A DNA stretch of 26,707 bases from positions 1 to 26,707 of the forward strand of contig NOWV01000394.1 in assembly GCA_003344405.1 (NCBI GenBank), in the 5' to 3' direction. The translations under genes were made by a program, and so were the position numbers. The notes beneath the pieces are model-generated. The model saw only the letters and a list, made by a program, of their open reading frames with translations. It searched no databases and was not told where the DNA came from. Origin of the DNA: Trichoplax sp. H2. Its lineage: Eukaryota; Placozoa; Uniplacotomia; Trichoplacea. Below, in pieces: positions 9,933 to 21,459 of this stretch; the first letter of the stretch is position 1, and each line of letters starts with the position of its first letter.

Positions 9933-9968
9933 GTTAAGCGTCTTAACACCTGATAGCTTGTAGCTATC
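9933..9968. repeat. pair of adjacent short hairpins
   Basis: GTTAAG-CGT-CTTAAC (9933-9947) is followed four bases later by GATAGCT-TGT-AGCTATC (9952-9968). Both have perfect stems and three-base loops. No neighbouring gene explains them. Confidence 0.5.
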
Positions 9969-10271
9969 TAAGTCTGAGAATATCGACATGTATATTTAGT
10001 AATGGTATTATACTAATTAATGTAACTTGTAAAGTATGAATTCTCACTCGTTAATATTGGAATTCACTGTAGAAACCTATTTAAGCACGTGTGTTTGTAG
10101 AATAAAGTTAGTAATTACTCAAGAAACGGCAAGACTCATATCGTGAAGAATAGTGTAATAATTAGTCAGTTGTCGTTGGAGATCAGCCGAGAAATCGAGT
10201 TCTCAAATACTTCTCTCATAGAAACTGAAAGTACTGGGAGAAATAGTCCAAGTTTTAAGTAACTACACTAA

Positions 10272-10937
10272 AGTTCTTTACTTACCTTTGCCACAAGTGA
10301 GGGTTGTGATATATTAACGTTCTCGATTTCTGTCGATCGCTATATTTCGATTGTTGAACCTCATACATTGCACCCTTTATCTGTGAAGAGAGATAAAATT
10401 ACTGTTTCCATATCTTATTTTTACGGCCTATGGATCATGATTTTAATTGTTATTCGTTCAGAAATAATGCAAAATCCCGATTATTTTGATACTTTTAATA
10501 ATTTATGCTTATATATTCAATTCTTGAATAATGTTTTTCTACCCATTATATATGTTATGTTTACAACTATTATTTTGACATACTTCATTTCTATTATATT
10601 TTCTATATTAATTATATTATCTGTTAAGCGTTCTCGACAGTAAATTTCATCGTTCATGAATACTGTTATTCAAAACCGAATCAAAATAGAAAAGCGTATT
10701 AGGATGATTACGGACGTATTAGCTATAAGCAGTATCGTGAGTTGGTTGCCTAGTGTAATATTTACTATTATCGCTGTAAGCAACATAACTTTAGTTGAAA
10801 CGAAGCTTGTAGATATAATTGGAGTTATCAGTTATTTTCTTTTGTTTATAAATTCATTTGTGAATTCAATCATGTTTATAGCTCTGATATCTAGCAAGCT
10901 GACTCGCAAAGATCTTATACATAATATATCATTGTAG
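10272..10937 (+). pseudogene. degraded class A GPCR, TM3 to TM7 only
   Basis: One frame, open from 10272 and broken by a single TAA at 10641-10643, encodes the end of TM3 with DRY (FSISVDRYISIVEP), TM4, the IRS...NNLC stretch into extracellular loop 2, TM5, TM6 with SWLP, and TM7 ending LLFINSFVNSIMF, where NPxxY has become NSxxF. The stop falls in intracellular loop 3, after KRSRQ. A TAA at 10269-10271 closes the frame upstream, and TM1 and TM2 are not found. The rest of the reading frame is well kept, so loss looks recent. The shared loop motif marks it as a paralogue of the receptors at 15033 and 21460. An unseen intron is a weaker explanation. Confidence 0.8.
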
Positions 10938-12137
10938 TATATGAATTTTAAACCGTAGATTGAAAATTTAACAACTCAAAATTCTAATTCGTTAATATAT
11001 AAAGCAAATCTCTAATACATTCTAACTAGTCAACAGCGTACAATTGGTTTTATAGCAACCTTTACTGCATCTGTCTGCTGGAGTATAATCTAATTTCTTT
11101 CCTTCATAAAAGAAAAGTTGAAAGTGGCGAAGATAAACCGGATAATCAACTTTAGCCTCTACGATCTTAATTTTATACGAGTTATACAAATTAAAATCTT
11201 ATATTCATCTACATAAGAGTCATTGATCACATTAGTACATTATTTAATAACACGGCTATCAGCTACGGCCTTAAACTGCAGTTGGCCCACGTGAGGCATT
11301 TTATCGTACTAGCAAAAGTTACTTTATTAAGACATACAGCTCTACACTACAAACTATCACAGCGTAACCTGCAGTATAAATGTTGCAATTAGCTTAAATC
11401 ATTATGATTATTATTCTATAACTCAGTATCTAGCGAAACCATTAATATTGTAAGCTGGAAAGTGTTATAATTTTCTTTCGTTCGTAATTGTTAACGTAAT
11501 ATATGACCAATAACTTGGAAAATACTAGCTAAATCACAAGTAAAGTTTTTCAATTGGTTGTGTGGACTAGGGTTAAGAACCCAAATATCGAATTGAAGAA
11601 GTCGTACAATCTGGCCAGATCTTTGCTATGAAATAAAATGTATAACAAGAAGGTTGAAGAGTACTCTACTACTTTGAAATAATATGCTAGAAGCCTACTA
11701 TCTGGTCTGTCTCCTCCAGTATCTGCATAAAGTATGGCTAAAATTCTAATGATTTCTATCATCATTAGGTCCAGTAAACTATATTTCTCTCGTCATACTA
11801 AATGTTAAACTCGACCTGTACTAAAAAATCCGCTAGAATTCATAGTAGATTACGTAAATATAAATAATCAGTACTCGATAATATTGTATAAGCATACGAT
11901 AAAATATAAATGTATCTACTAAGTACTAAATAACCGGTGTTATCAGCGATAATAAACCAATCTTATCTATAAAATCTAAATAAGAAATTCCTTATCTAGT
12001 GTCATTTGGTAGCAGCTTTATTCATTAGCACACTAGGTTATACTTCGTAGGTGCACGTACTAGATCATCATTTATTAAGAATTATTGGTTTAAATATTTG
12101 TCATATACTGTATGCTATATTGCATTTTTTAGCCACC
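10938..12137. other. intergenic after the GPCR remnant
   Basis: No gene was recognised. A 71-codon minus-strand frame at 11550-11765 has no known motif and no splice context and is treated as chance. Confidence 0.35.
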
Positions 12138-12149
12138 AGCATTAATGCT
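12138..12149. repeat. 12-bp palindrome
   Basis: AGCATTAATGCT is perfectly self-complementary. It is followed by a CAACGC/GCGTTG inverted pair (12172-12187) and, further on, a GCAGAT/ATCTGC hairpin (12488-12503). Confidence 0.45.
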
Positions 12150-12892
12150 ACTAAGAATCCTCAACGCGTTATATTACTATAGCGTTGTTGTTAAACATCA
12201 AATATTGAGTCAATAATTTAAAGATTAATTACTTTTAGACATTTTAAATAAATGTGAGAATCGTTAAAGATAAATGGTAATGGAAATACATGAGAATGTA
12301 AATTATTAACGAAGTGATGATAGATTATTTTAATACGCGAATAATGATCAACTACGATTGGCTAATAGTTTCTTACATCGAAATACTGCTACGTGACAAT
12401 TACACATTCGAATTAGCTGAGCCGATATGAGAAATTTAATCATTTATGCTAAATAGTGCCAATATGTCGAATTTATATGAATAGTATGCAGATGGATATC
12501 TGCTGTATTAGGAAGATATTTATTTAAAAATGATGTGAACAGCTTAGGTATATAAACAAGATTAGATTATAGGATTTACAGTATAGAGTAATTAAGATTA
12601 AGATTAGAAATAAATTAAGGTAGCATCGGAGTGTGCTATTTTCTTTACAGCTTCTATTTTATGCAATCTATACGCAAATAATGTTTAAAAAATGTTATAA
12701 AGATTACTGTACTATTGTCGAAACTACCAATTATTTGGTATAATGAATCGTATCTGTTACAGACTTAAGACATTAATTATCTTACCTAATATTAAAAATA
12801 TGAATTTTTCCATATTAGCTACTAATGTACTATTAAACTATACTAACGGCGATGTAACACCATTATAAAGAGGCGTCTAAGCCTTTAAGTTA
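12150..12892. other. intergenic, no gene seen
   Basis: AT-rich DNA containing only the short inverted repeats at 12172-12187 and 12488-12503. No exon or repeat copy was recognised. Confidence 0.35.
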
Positions 12893-12904
12893 TTCGCTAG
12901 CGAA
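12893..12904. repeat. 12-bp palindrome beside a repeat fragment
   Basis: TTCGCTAGCGAA is a perfect palindrome about 20 bp from the inverted repeat fragment at 12924-12990. It may be a protein-binding site or chance. Confidence 0.4.
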
Positions 12905-12923
12905 GAAATAGATTTTCCTGATA

Positions 12924-12990
12924 GATATAAGATTCAATAAAGCCCTTATTTTTCTAAAATTTGGAATTTCGTGATCGGTATATATCACAA
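12924..12990 (-). repeat. inverted partial copy of the 140-bp element
   Basis: The reverse complement of these 67 bp matches the left part of 23515-23654 and 26336-26475, sharing AATAAGGGCTTTATTGAATC and the start TTGTGATATA. It ends at the same TTGTG boundary as the other copies, which suggests a real element end. Confidence 0.85.
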
Positions 12991-13300
12991 TTGTATACTT
13001 GATGGAAATTTAATCTGCACTATATTTGCCTTATAAATGAGGACTAATGGACAAGACGACGCTATGGAGAGGCTTCTTCCCTTGTCTATGGAATGTAAGA
13101 TTATAAATCAAGATTAGTATAAAAAGCATGACGCTGGTAATCGTTACGTTCGTAATATAAGTTCTGTACAGTAATGAGATCGTAGGAATGTGCAGTTCTA
13201 TGTCCAGCGATTAATATGTAATTGAGTATTGTAATTATACGAGTGCATTATTGTGTTGCAATAACTAGGCTATTGCCGAGATCCACGTTCAGTTTCGGAT

Positions 13301-13351
13301 TGTTACGTCACAGAGTAACACTAATATCTCCTATGCTTGATGCATATTAGT
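13301..13351. repeat. two adjoining inverted repeats
   Basis: TGTTAC (13301-13306) pairs with GTAACA (13315-13320), and ACTAATAT (13320-13327) pairs with ATATTAGT (13344-13351). The two stems share one base and could form side by side. Confidence 0.45.
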
Positions 13352-14113
13352 AGAAGTACTAATACATAAAATTGCACATTGATATATAATGTAATAAGTT
13401 TTGTAAACTTATCGGTATAAAATTCCGACATTGATAATAAAAAGGAGTGCAAAGTATGCAATACGCATTGCTCTTTTAAATCTAAATTATTTAAAAGTTC
13501 TCTGAATTCATCAAAAAAGATTAATAAATATTTAGTTATTCAATTTGCGAAACTTTGTATACGTGATTCAATGATTGATATGATCTCATTTAAATTCATT
13601 TCTAGCAATTAGTAAACATCTACCTGCCATTCATATTAATAATAAATCTTAGCCTTAGTTATGTTTAAGAAGGTTAAAACCTGCATAAAAATCATCTTCA
13701 TTTCTATGCATATCTCTCTAAATTAATGCGGTTTATTTCACTCTGAGTGAAAGTTAGGCGTAGATTTATTGTGGGGGAGCGGTAAGCATGATTCCCAGGA
13801 TACTTATTATCCATTATTATACTAGCTTCTTCGGATTAAAAGCTTTTACAGGACCCATTGTAAAATTATTTACAAAACTTATATTGTCTTAAATTTTACA
13901 AACAAAATTACGTGCATAACTGCAACTGAAGAAATCGTCGACAATGCAATTATATAGGAAAGCAAGACATTGAGAATAAGACCTAGATGAATAATGGTAG
14001 TAGCTATCAAATATTAAAATATACGTAAATCCTATTTTTAAGCTGTCATGAGGAATATGAAAAGTTTAAAGTAAGTTGAATCAGCCGGCTTTTGTAATCT
14101 TATAGACCGATCC

Positions 14114-14163
14114 ATCTAGGCTTTTCCATCTATCGTGCTACCTGGAAAAGACGAAAGCTAGAT
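14114..14163. repeat. 50-bp foldback
   Basis: An inner stem CTTTTCCA/TGGAAAAG (14121-14128, 14143-14150) is nested in an outer stem ATCTAG/CTAGAT (14114-14119, 14158-14163). Together they make one interrupted hairpin. Confidence 0.5.
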
Positions 14164-14804
14164 AACTAAGAAAGTCTGATCATAATTCATTTCAGCAATA
14201 TAATAGCCTGAAATTTAATTTTATAATTATTGTATTTTCCAACGTAAGAATGTTGACATAACTGCATATGACAAAGATTGAATATCATAGCCATAAATTA
14301 ACAAATATTTCATTTCAGACAGTTGTTTGGTGTTCAAATTCATACAGCACGACTATCTTTAACAATTGCAGATCCTTAAGCTAGCTTATCTCTTAAAGAC
14401 ATTAATTTTAGTTTCGTTTCTCTTCAAAAATCTTCACAGAAATATCTTTATTTTCACGGTATACACAGTGAGCAAAAATTTCATCAAAAACAAATGAAGT
14501 TATGACAGAATAAAGTTTATAACCCGTCTATTGCGCGAGGTAGATTAAAATATGCTATTATTATTTTAATAATTTTAATAATTATAGCTATAATTACATT
14601 TTGATTTTATGACGTTAGAGATCTCTTGCTTTTAATTACGATGCGTGTTAAATCCATCATAAATGAATTTTATGCTTTGATAGTAACTTGGTTTATTATC
14701 TTTCATGACATTAGCTACCCACAATCAACAAAAACTGATTATTCTCCGATACAATAAGAAATTTTTGTATTTACAATAACAAAGGCTTGGAAAAAACAGT
14801 TTTT

Positions 14805-14999
14805 ATGGCGCTGGATGATTTTCTAATAGGGCTAGTGAACTATTTTAACACCTTAATCTACGTTATTTTTAACTCCATTATAACGTACATTCTATTTTAC
14901 CATCATTGTAATTTGGATATACCTACCAGAAGTATAGTAGGTAGTTTATTTAATACAGTAGCAACGCTTACGTTAAAACCTTTAGTTGAAAGGCTATAA
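14805..14999 (+). other. 64-codon open frame in frame with the GPCR downstream
   Basis: It starts with ATG (MALDDFLIGLVNYFNTLIYV) and is mostly hydrophobic in its first 35 residues. Its TAA at 14997-14999 is the only stop between it and the GPCR ATG at 15033, with the same frame and 11 codons between. It could be an upstream ORF in the GPCR leader, a former N-terminal part cut off by one stop, or chance. No known motif was recognised. Confidence 0.3.
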
Positions 15000-15032
15000 A
15001 GATTACGGGGAATTATTTTTTTCATAGGGAAG

Positions 15033-15986
15033 ATGCAATTGGTAATATTACCTAATTATATTGCAAGTGCAATAATTGCTTGGATATTTGGCATCGTTGG
15101 AATTTTAGCAAATGGATATGTTATCTATTGTAACGGTATGAAGCTAAAATATTATTCACAAAGCATGAATAAAGTGCATATATTTTTAATAATGAACTTA
15201 GCTTTAGCTGACGGATTTGGTGCATTATATTTACTAATATTATGCATAGCTGATCTTGTTTATAGCCAATATCCCAAATATCATTTATGTTACTCAAACA
15301 AATCATGTACTGGTAACAATAATTCTTGGTTATTAAATCCAGGCTGTTTTATAGCAAAATTTTCATCGACAATAGCTATCTTTTTACCAGCACTTTTAAC
15401 ACTGCTCATAGCAATCGACAGCTACTTTTGCATTGTAAAGCAGAAATATCGTCGGCTATTATCATTCCCAAGAGCTAAGTTTCTTACAGCCATAATATGG
15501 ATTTTCGGCTGTAGTCTCGGTCTGATTTTGGCTATTCGATCTTATCAATATCATGATCCAGAAAATTTTCGTGGTTGGACAAATTTATGCTATACAGGCG
15601 GATTGGAAGATAGCGTGATGAGGATAATTCATTATGCTACTTACCTAATTATGCCTATACCCTATTTTATAACGATTTCGATTTACTTTGCAATTGTAGA
15701 TCGAGTTCGGCGTAGTCGATCTAATAGGATATTCATTAGTCATCATAGCGTTAATTCAGAAAAATTTGTGGGTTTGATAACAGGCATTATAGCATTTACC
15801 AATTTATTAAGTTGGCTGCCAGCAATTGTTTTGGGAATTGGACAGATCAGAAAAGTAAAAAGCTTGAAAACTCCAGCCGGTTACGCTTTAACCGGTCTAT
15901 TTTACTTACTCTTTTTCGTTAACTCTGCTACTAATCCCCTTATTTACACAGTTTTAACCCGAAGACGATGTAAAAGATGCCTGTGA
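15033..15986 (+). CDS. class A (rhodopsin-like) GPCR with DSY in place of DRY
   Basis: This is an intact single-exon receptor of 317 residues, with A at -3 of the ATG. Seven membrane helices are visible: TM1 with N1.50 (N27), TM2 with LALAD (D60), TM3 after C105, TM4 with W156, TM5 with P208/P210, TM6 with SWLP (261-263) and TM7 with NPLIY (301-305). C105 should pair with C186 in loop 2. Extracellular loop 1 is long, with C86, C92 and sequons at N89 and N96. The TM3 arginine is replaced: residues 129-131 are DSY. The amino terminus is about 8 residues, and the tail is short with two cysteines (CKRCL) that could be palmitoylated. The TM2-TM3 pattern recalls LGR/relaxin-type receptors, but no leucine-rich repeats are present. 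The ligand is unknown. Confidence 0.92.
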   Translation: MQLVILPNYIASAIIAWIFGIVGILANGYVIYCNGMKLKYYSQSMNKVHIFLIMNLALADGFGALYLLILCIADLVYSQYPKYHLCYSNKSCTGNNNSWLLNPGCFIAKFSSTIAIFLPALLTLLIAIDSYFCIVKQKYRRLLSFPRAKFLTAIIWIFGCSLGLILAIRSYQYHDPENFRGWTNLCYTGGLEDSVMRIIHYATYLIMPIPYFITISIYFAIVDRVRRSRSNRIFISHHSVNSEKFVGLITGIIAFTNLLSWLPAIVLGIGQIRKVKSLKTPAGYALTGLFYLLFFVNSATNPLIYTVLTRRRCKRCL

Positions 15987-17888
15987 GTTACCGATAATAA
16001 TCTAACGATAGAATTATGCCATCAAAAAATTTAATAGCGCAGCACTGCTGCCAAATATTTAATTTTAAGTGTTCTCTTGGTAGCACGAATAGTTATTAAA
16101 TAATAAAATTGTGGCGGAACATTATTAGTACTACCAAAATTTGGGTTACTACGGCTTTAGTATTCTTAGTACACTAGAGAATCAAATCGGTCATTATTGT
16201 GATTGGAGTGTAATTTCAGATATTACTGGCTGTTAAATAAAATGTATGTGTAAATTGCTAAAATTGGACACTGTCTATAGTTATTGATCCTAACCATGAA
16301 ATTTACGCTCGTATGATTTAATATAAGACTTTAATATATTTACTACTTGCTACAGTATAGAAATAGTCTTGATGCTAATTTATGAAATAAAATTACACAA
16401 ATGAATGCAGTGAGATAACTAAGTACTAAATATATCTAACATTCGTAGTGATGTAATTATTAAACCGATCTTTTTGATTTGATTGCTGCAATATTTAAAG
16501 TAAAAATCAAACATGTATTAAGTAATTAAAAACTTTAAAAAAATATGAAACTGGTAGAAAGTATCTATATCTATCGAGTGATACTACTAAAAAGGTTAGA
16601 TGTTTCGTTTCATAATCGTTTCACTGTTGTATTTAGCGATACTGAGTGATCAGTTCAGTATAGGTCCGTCGCTGTACTCTTTTTGATAGGTGAACTCGTG
16701 CAAATTTTGCGCTGTTCATACAAAAAGATGCCAGAATATCAAAATGAAACCTTATGCTGTTAGATATTATTCGCTAAAATGCGTGAAAAATGATAAAAAA
16801 ATTCTGAAAATTTGATGCATAGTTGGAGATAAACTGCTGCAATAAGTTTATATTAATTTTCTGATTGATTTCCCCTCCTTTTTATCATTTCAGTACTTGT
16901 TTTATCGTACTTTTTAGGTTCACGGCAAAATTGTTATGAGCAATGACTAATAAGTACAGTGGATAAACACTAATGAGTCTGTAAACTGTAGCAATAGCAG
17001 TTGCGAAATGAATTTTAGGTAGTCATGAGGATAAATCTCGTGCATGAACTATTTAAATGGCGTTACTTTCACTTTTATTACGAAGATGAGCTTATAAGAA
17101 ATCTAGCAGCAAGGTTATTTCAAAATTGTACTTTTACTTACTGTAAATCACTTTATATTTGCCTAACAACGAAAACTACTTAGATTTGATAAGCTTCACT
17201 ACGCTGTTTAATTAAAAATAGAATAAAGTAGATATGGATTTGAGGTCGAGTGGATCCAAATGTTCATGTTAATTTAATTGTTATTACATTTAATCTTTTA
17301 ACTTAAAGATCATCGTCTTAATTAACTCTCATCAATAAGCAGAAAATGAGAATAATAGGTATTGATTTACAAAAAAGGGTTGAAACCTGTCAATTCTGAA
17401 CACCTGAGTAGGCCGATTGTCTAATATTAAAATCATTGATAAACTGCGATATTGCAGTATTCGAACCGAATAATGTTAATTACTTTATTATATTACAATT
17501 TATGGGCTAACTATACAAAGTAAATAGTCTACAGTCTTCCTTAGCATGAAATCTTTCGTAAAATCTTCTATGAAAGAGCACAGAATGATGTTATCCGATC
17601 TATCTATAGATGAGTTCATCTACTAGGCTTCTTTTATAAAAATAATTAAAGGTAATAACATCCTATAATTACTTTTAAATTAAGGAGTAGTATACTGTGA
17701 CAGTGTTATATACTGTATTAGAGTAGAAATATCTATGTTAAGGTAATTCTATTAGCCTATTCTTATTTAGTTAACTTCTAATTCGAATATACTGTGTTTT
17801 AATATAGCACTGACTTTTTATGACAGTGACACATATACACATACTGAAATTAATAGTTATAATAGGAAATGCAAATCATCTACTTACA
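15987..17888. other. intergenic downstream of the first intact GPCR
   Basis: No gene was recognised. AATAAA occurs at 16102-16107, about 115 bp after the GPCR stop, and may be its poly(A) signal. An inverted pair ATACTGA/TCAGTAT lies at 16639-16661. Confidence 0.4.
16102..16107 (+). promoter_or_regulatory. possible poly(A) signal of the GPCR at 15033
   Basis: AATAAA sits 116 nt after the stop codon. The position is suitable, but the motif is common in AT-rich DNA. Confidence 0.4.
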
Positions 17889-18296
17889 ACTTACTCATGG
17901 TAGATTGTAAATTATCGTGGAAATGTTCCGTGATAGGACATATCGTAATCTGACTATTCTGTATTGGTCATCAGATATCTATGTTCGTAAATACTGTTGT
18001 CTGCTTTAAGGGAACAGTAGCTAAAATTAATATCTAATTCAGTACATGATTCCAAGTTAATCGTACTAACTATGACTCATGAACTATTGAGGAAGAGTAT
18101 ATAAATGCAGTATATCGTGTAATAAAGTGGATTCTCAAACTTAGTGTTTAACGTAAAATACGAGGCGTTTGAGTCTTTGTTTAGTCTCCTAGTAGAGCAA
18201 AAGTGTTTCTGATAGTGCAGATATCAAGATACATAGTTCAAGGAATTGACTTATTGATCATACATTACCTTATCTTGTTGCAAAGCTGTTTTGTGA
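17889..18296 (+). repeat. dispersed direct repeat, copy 2
   Basis: Partner of 1-417 in the same orientation. Similarity stops at TTTTGTGA; the sequence after it differs from that after copy 1, so the right end of the unit is near this point. The space between copies holds the genes described here and no transposon proteins. Confidence 0.9.
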
Positions 18297-19911
18297 TATA
18301 TACTTAAAGCATTAATAAGAAAATTCAATCAAAAATATGTCAATAAGAAGCAGATTTTCAAATTTAATCGTGTGCCTTCAAATCAGAATTCTATGATCAA
18401 GTTCGGATGTAATGTCTTTACAAATTTTAGCATATATGAACGTTTGTCCTAGCGACTGTTACATGTTTGTATTTGCCGTTTAAGTGCCGCAAATGGCGTA
18501 TGTCTGGTTATTAACCCATGAAAATATTTGATTTCACTTTGACGAATCAGATGTTTACTGTTTAAATTTTTATCACAGTATTTACATTAAAATAACGTTA
18601 TACTAATTATTCGTGATACTACTCGACCGGAATAGAGATATAAAATAAATTGTGCTGTGCTGACAGGATGGAATAACTGCAGATCATTAAGAGGTTATGT
18701 CATAAATTCATCTATTTGAACAATTAAATGGAACCAAATCGGCAACTAATAATTAATTGCAGTAATAAATTGCCCTTTGCTAAGGTTGACTACATTTAAT
18801 ATAGGTAAGAGTATGATGACCGGCAGTAGTATTCAGATCAACGCTAAAATCGCATCTCCATAACCATTGCGTTAAAATTATTCCTCCCAGATATGTCATA
18901 GATATTAAATGTGCAGGCATGGTTTATCCAAGTAGCACACGTCATGTTCATAAAATTAGAAGTGATAAATCTTAATGCACTACACACTTTATAATGTAAG
19001 TATGGGTTGATCATAGGATAAATTTATATAAAATTGGATCAGAAATTGTAATGTACTGGTACCAAATAGGTTCGAAAGATTAAAGATAATAAAATTATCT
19101 CATTCAAGCGCAGGTCTGATCTACTAAATAAAAAACTCTTCAGGGCTCACTGGAGGAAGTTAAATTTTACTGATAAACATTAAGCTTCTTTGGATAAACT
19201 TTTATAGCTATTTCTTATTTATAGCAGGATATCTAGGATCTAACTTCAACCAATATAAAACCATCTTAACTATAATTAATTAATGCTGACGACAAGAATT
19301 AGATTTATCAACAGCGGTACTATGCTTATAGGTACGTCATCGAAAGGCTATAAAAAATTTGGTTTAGCTACAAATTTTGGGAAATACGCTCTGTGTGCAA
19401 ATTCTCTGAACTACCGAACATTATTATCTACGTCCCAGTGATGATTCAGTAATTTACATACATATTCTATACAGAATTGAATACTAGTGCAGAGATTTCA
19501 GACTTGAAATTACAATTTTGTACCTCAAACTTTAAATTCACTTCAATTTTCATTCATGATTATTGTTCTGTATATAGTTGGTAGCGGTAATTACATTCTC
19601 AAAAATAGCATAGCAAGGTAGTTTGTCTTGACTAGATTAAACGATTATTCAATTTCATTTTTAATGTCTTAGGGCTTAGTAAGAAGCTGGAAGTGGAGAT
19701 AAATTGTTACCTAAAGTGATATCAAGGATAAGAAAATTACTTAACCTACAAAATGCGAAGGTGCTTTAATGAACGTATCGGTACCCGTTAATAGAACAGG
19801 CCCCAGTGTTAGAATTACTAAATCATTACATACATGGATCAGCTAAAAGTAGATCTACTGATCTACATATAGTATTTGATTTTCGCTTTAAGGTGCTACA
19901 ATAAAATTTTG
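18297..19911. other. intergenic, no gene seen
   Basis: AT-rich sequence without a recognisable exon, repeat copy or RNA gene. Confidence 0.35.
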
Positions 19912-20217
19912 ATGATGTACGGTACGTATGATCAAGTTTCCAGATTAGATAGTATTTTCTTACAAAACTTTCGCTTGAAAATTAACCTACCTTTCAGCAA
20001 TACTGAATGGAGAACTCCGGATTTGACTATATCACAAACTATGCCGACAGTTAAAAACCGTCATTGTAGGGTTCCTTTTACTTTAATAGCTCCAGCATTT
20101 GAAAATATTATAAAATCTTTGAAACTGGTATTTTCTATAGGACCACCAATTATTTATTTATTATATATAGAGACTAGCTCACCAAATCTTTATAAATTAC
20201 GGATAAGATCGATTTAA
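19912..20217 (+). other. unrecognised 101-codon open frame
   Basis: From the first ATG (MMYGTYDQVSRLDS) to TAA the frame is open for 101 codons, which is long for this base composition. It contains a middle stretch TEWRTPDLTISQTMPTVKN and a hydrophobic run LVFSIGPPIIYLLYI near the end. I recognise no family. It could be an exon, a relic or chance. Confidence 0.25.
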
Positions 20218-21459
20218 CTTTGTCTAGATATACTGTATATGGATTGTTTCTGATGTTGAATGTCATATGAATCAAGCACTTTTATTCGGCTAAGAATTTC
20301 TTGAAGATGAGGACTTGCTTCATATGCATTAGAAGAGATCGACTAAGCGCTTTCAATCCAACTAATCAATGGTAGAATATATATATATACAGCTCTTCAA
20401 AATTATATAAACTTCATAATTCTTTTATTACACTTTTGCATCTCTTGTCAACTGCTGCTAGTTATTGAAAATCATATCTCCAATCAATCTGACATTAATA
20501 GTATTTTGAACTTATTCTTTCAATTCAATTTAATTAAATATGTGGCACTCAATAGAAATGTAATACAGAAAATTAGAGATTCTTTGGATTCTACATAAAC
20601 TACTTAAACAAAAGTAGAATCGCTCACAGCTTCATTCTTCGCCGAAGGCTTCTGCTAGAATCAACTTAGATAATATAATACTTTTAATTCACTAAAGTAG
20701 CCGTTGCAATACTATATCTAATCATCAATAAAGGCACAGTCTAATCTACGCCTAATCACGTAAATATTATCATTTGAAGACGAATATTTTGAGTTATGCG
20801 TCCAATTTTATCCCTAATATAGATCATAACCTAACACCCTATGGTCGATACTGCAGATAGTATAATCCTATTACAGTATTTTCAAGCGCTGAAGTTAACC
20901 GACTTTGCAATTTATACAAATCACAGGTGAGATTTTTAAGTTCTATATCAGCATTTAGCTATGATAAATACTATATGGTGAAATAGTACCAGTAAAATGA
21001 TTACTTTACCTTCTTAAACAGTTGATGAATGGCATACTTACATTTTTAAATACAAATTGCACCTCAGAGAGTTAATAAGGAAACTGACTACAACCTCTAG
21101 GCAGACCATTTGTTGGTACTATAGAGTCCGTTCAGAGCCCCCATTTTTCTTCTCATTTTTGAAATTTTATGCATTTGGATTTGGACTGGATAAAAAATTG
21201 TGGAATATTCCCTGGACAGACCTAACAAAGAAATAGCTAATTATAAAAATAATGGCCATATTCATAATAATTTCGCATTATTATTTCTCCTGTCTGTATA
21301 CATTACCATTTTAAATGGAACAAATAAAAGAGATAGAGCAATACCATAGCTTTAAAACACATGTCATAAGAAAATAATCAGAAGAATTAATTGATTATTC
21401 GAACACTCTTAATTGGTTATGTTAATTATCAATAGTAATATTATCTTTTGAATACGTTG
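20218..21459. other. intergenic upstream of the second intact GPCR
   Basis: No gene was recognised. It has a short AT-dinucleotide run at 20377-20389. The last few hundred bases probably hold the GPCR leader and promoter, but no clear element is visible. Confidence 0.35.

Larger units (their letters stand above)
12991..14786. other. intergenic upstream of the first intact GPCR
   Basis: No gene was recognised. It contains tandem hairpins at 13301-13351, a foldback at 14114-14163, and AT-only low-complexity sequence near 14550-14600. A 34-nt block at 13748-13781 between a fair acceptor (TTTCACTCTGAG) and GTAAGC could be a micro-exon, but nothing links it to a gene. Confidence 0.35.

Noticed and set aside
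11550-11765. 71-codon minus-strand open frame
   Set aside because: No motif or nearby regulatory sequence; judged chance.
15121-15306. 61-codon minus-strand open frame
   Set aside because: Antisense shadow of the intact GPCR at 15033.
1-18296. The 415-bp direct repeats as LTRs of one retrotransposon
   Set aside because: They are 17.9 kb apart with host genes between, show no TG...CA ends or primer-binding site, and no gag or pol frame is present.
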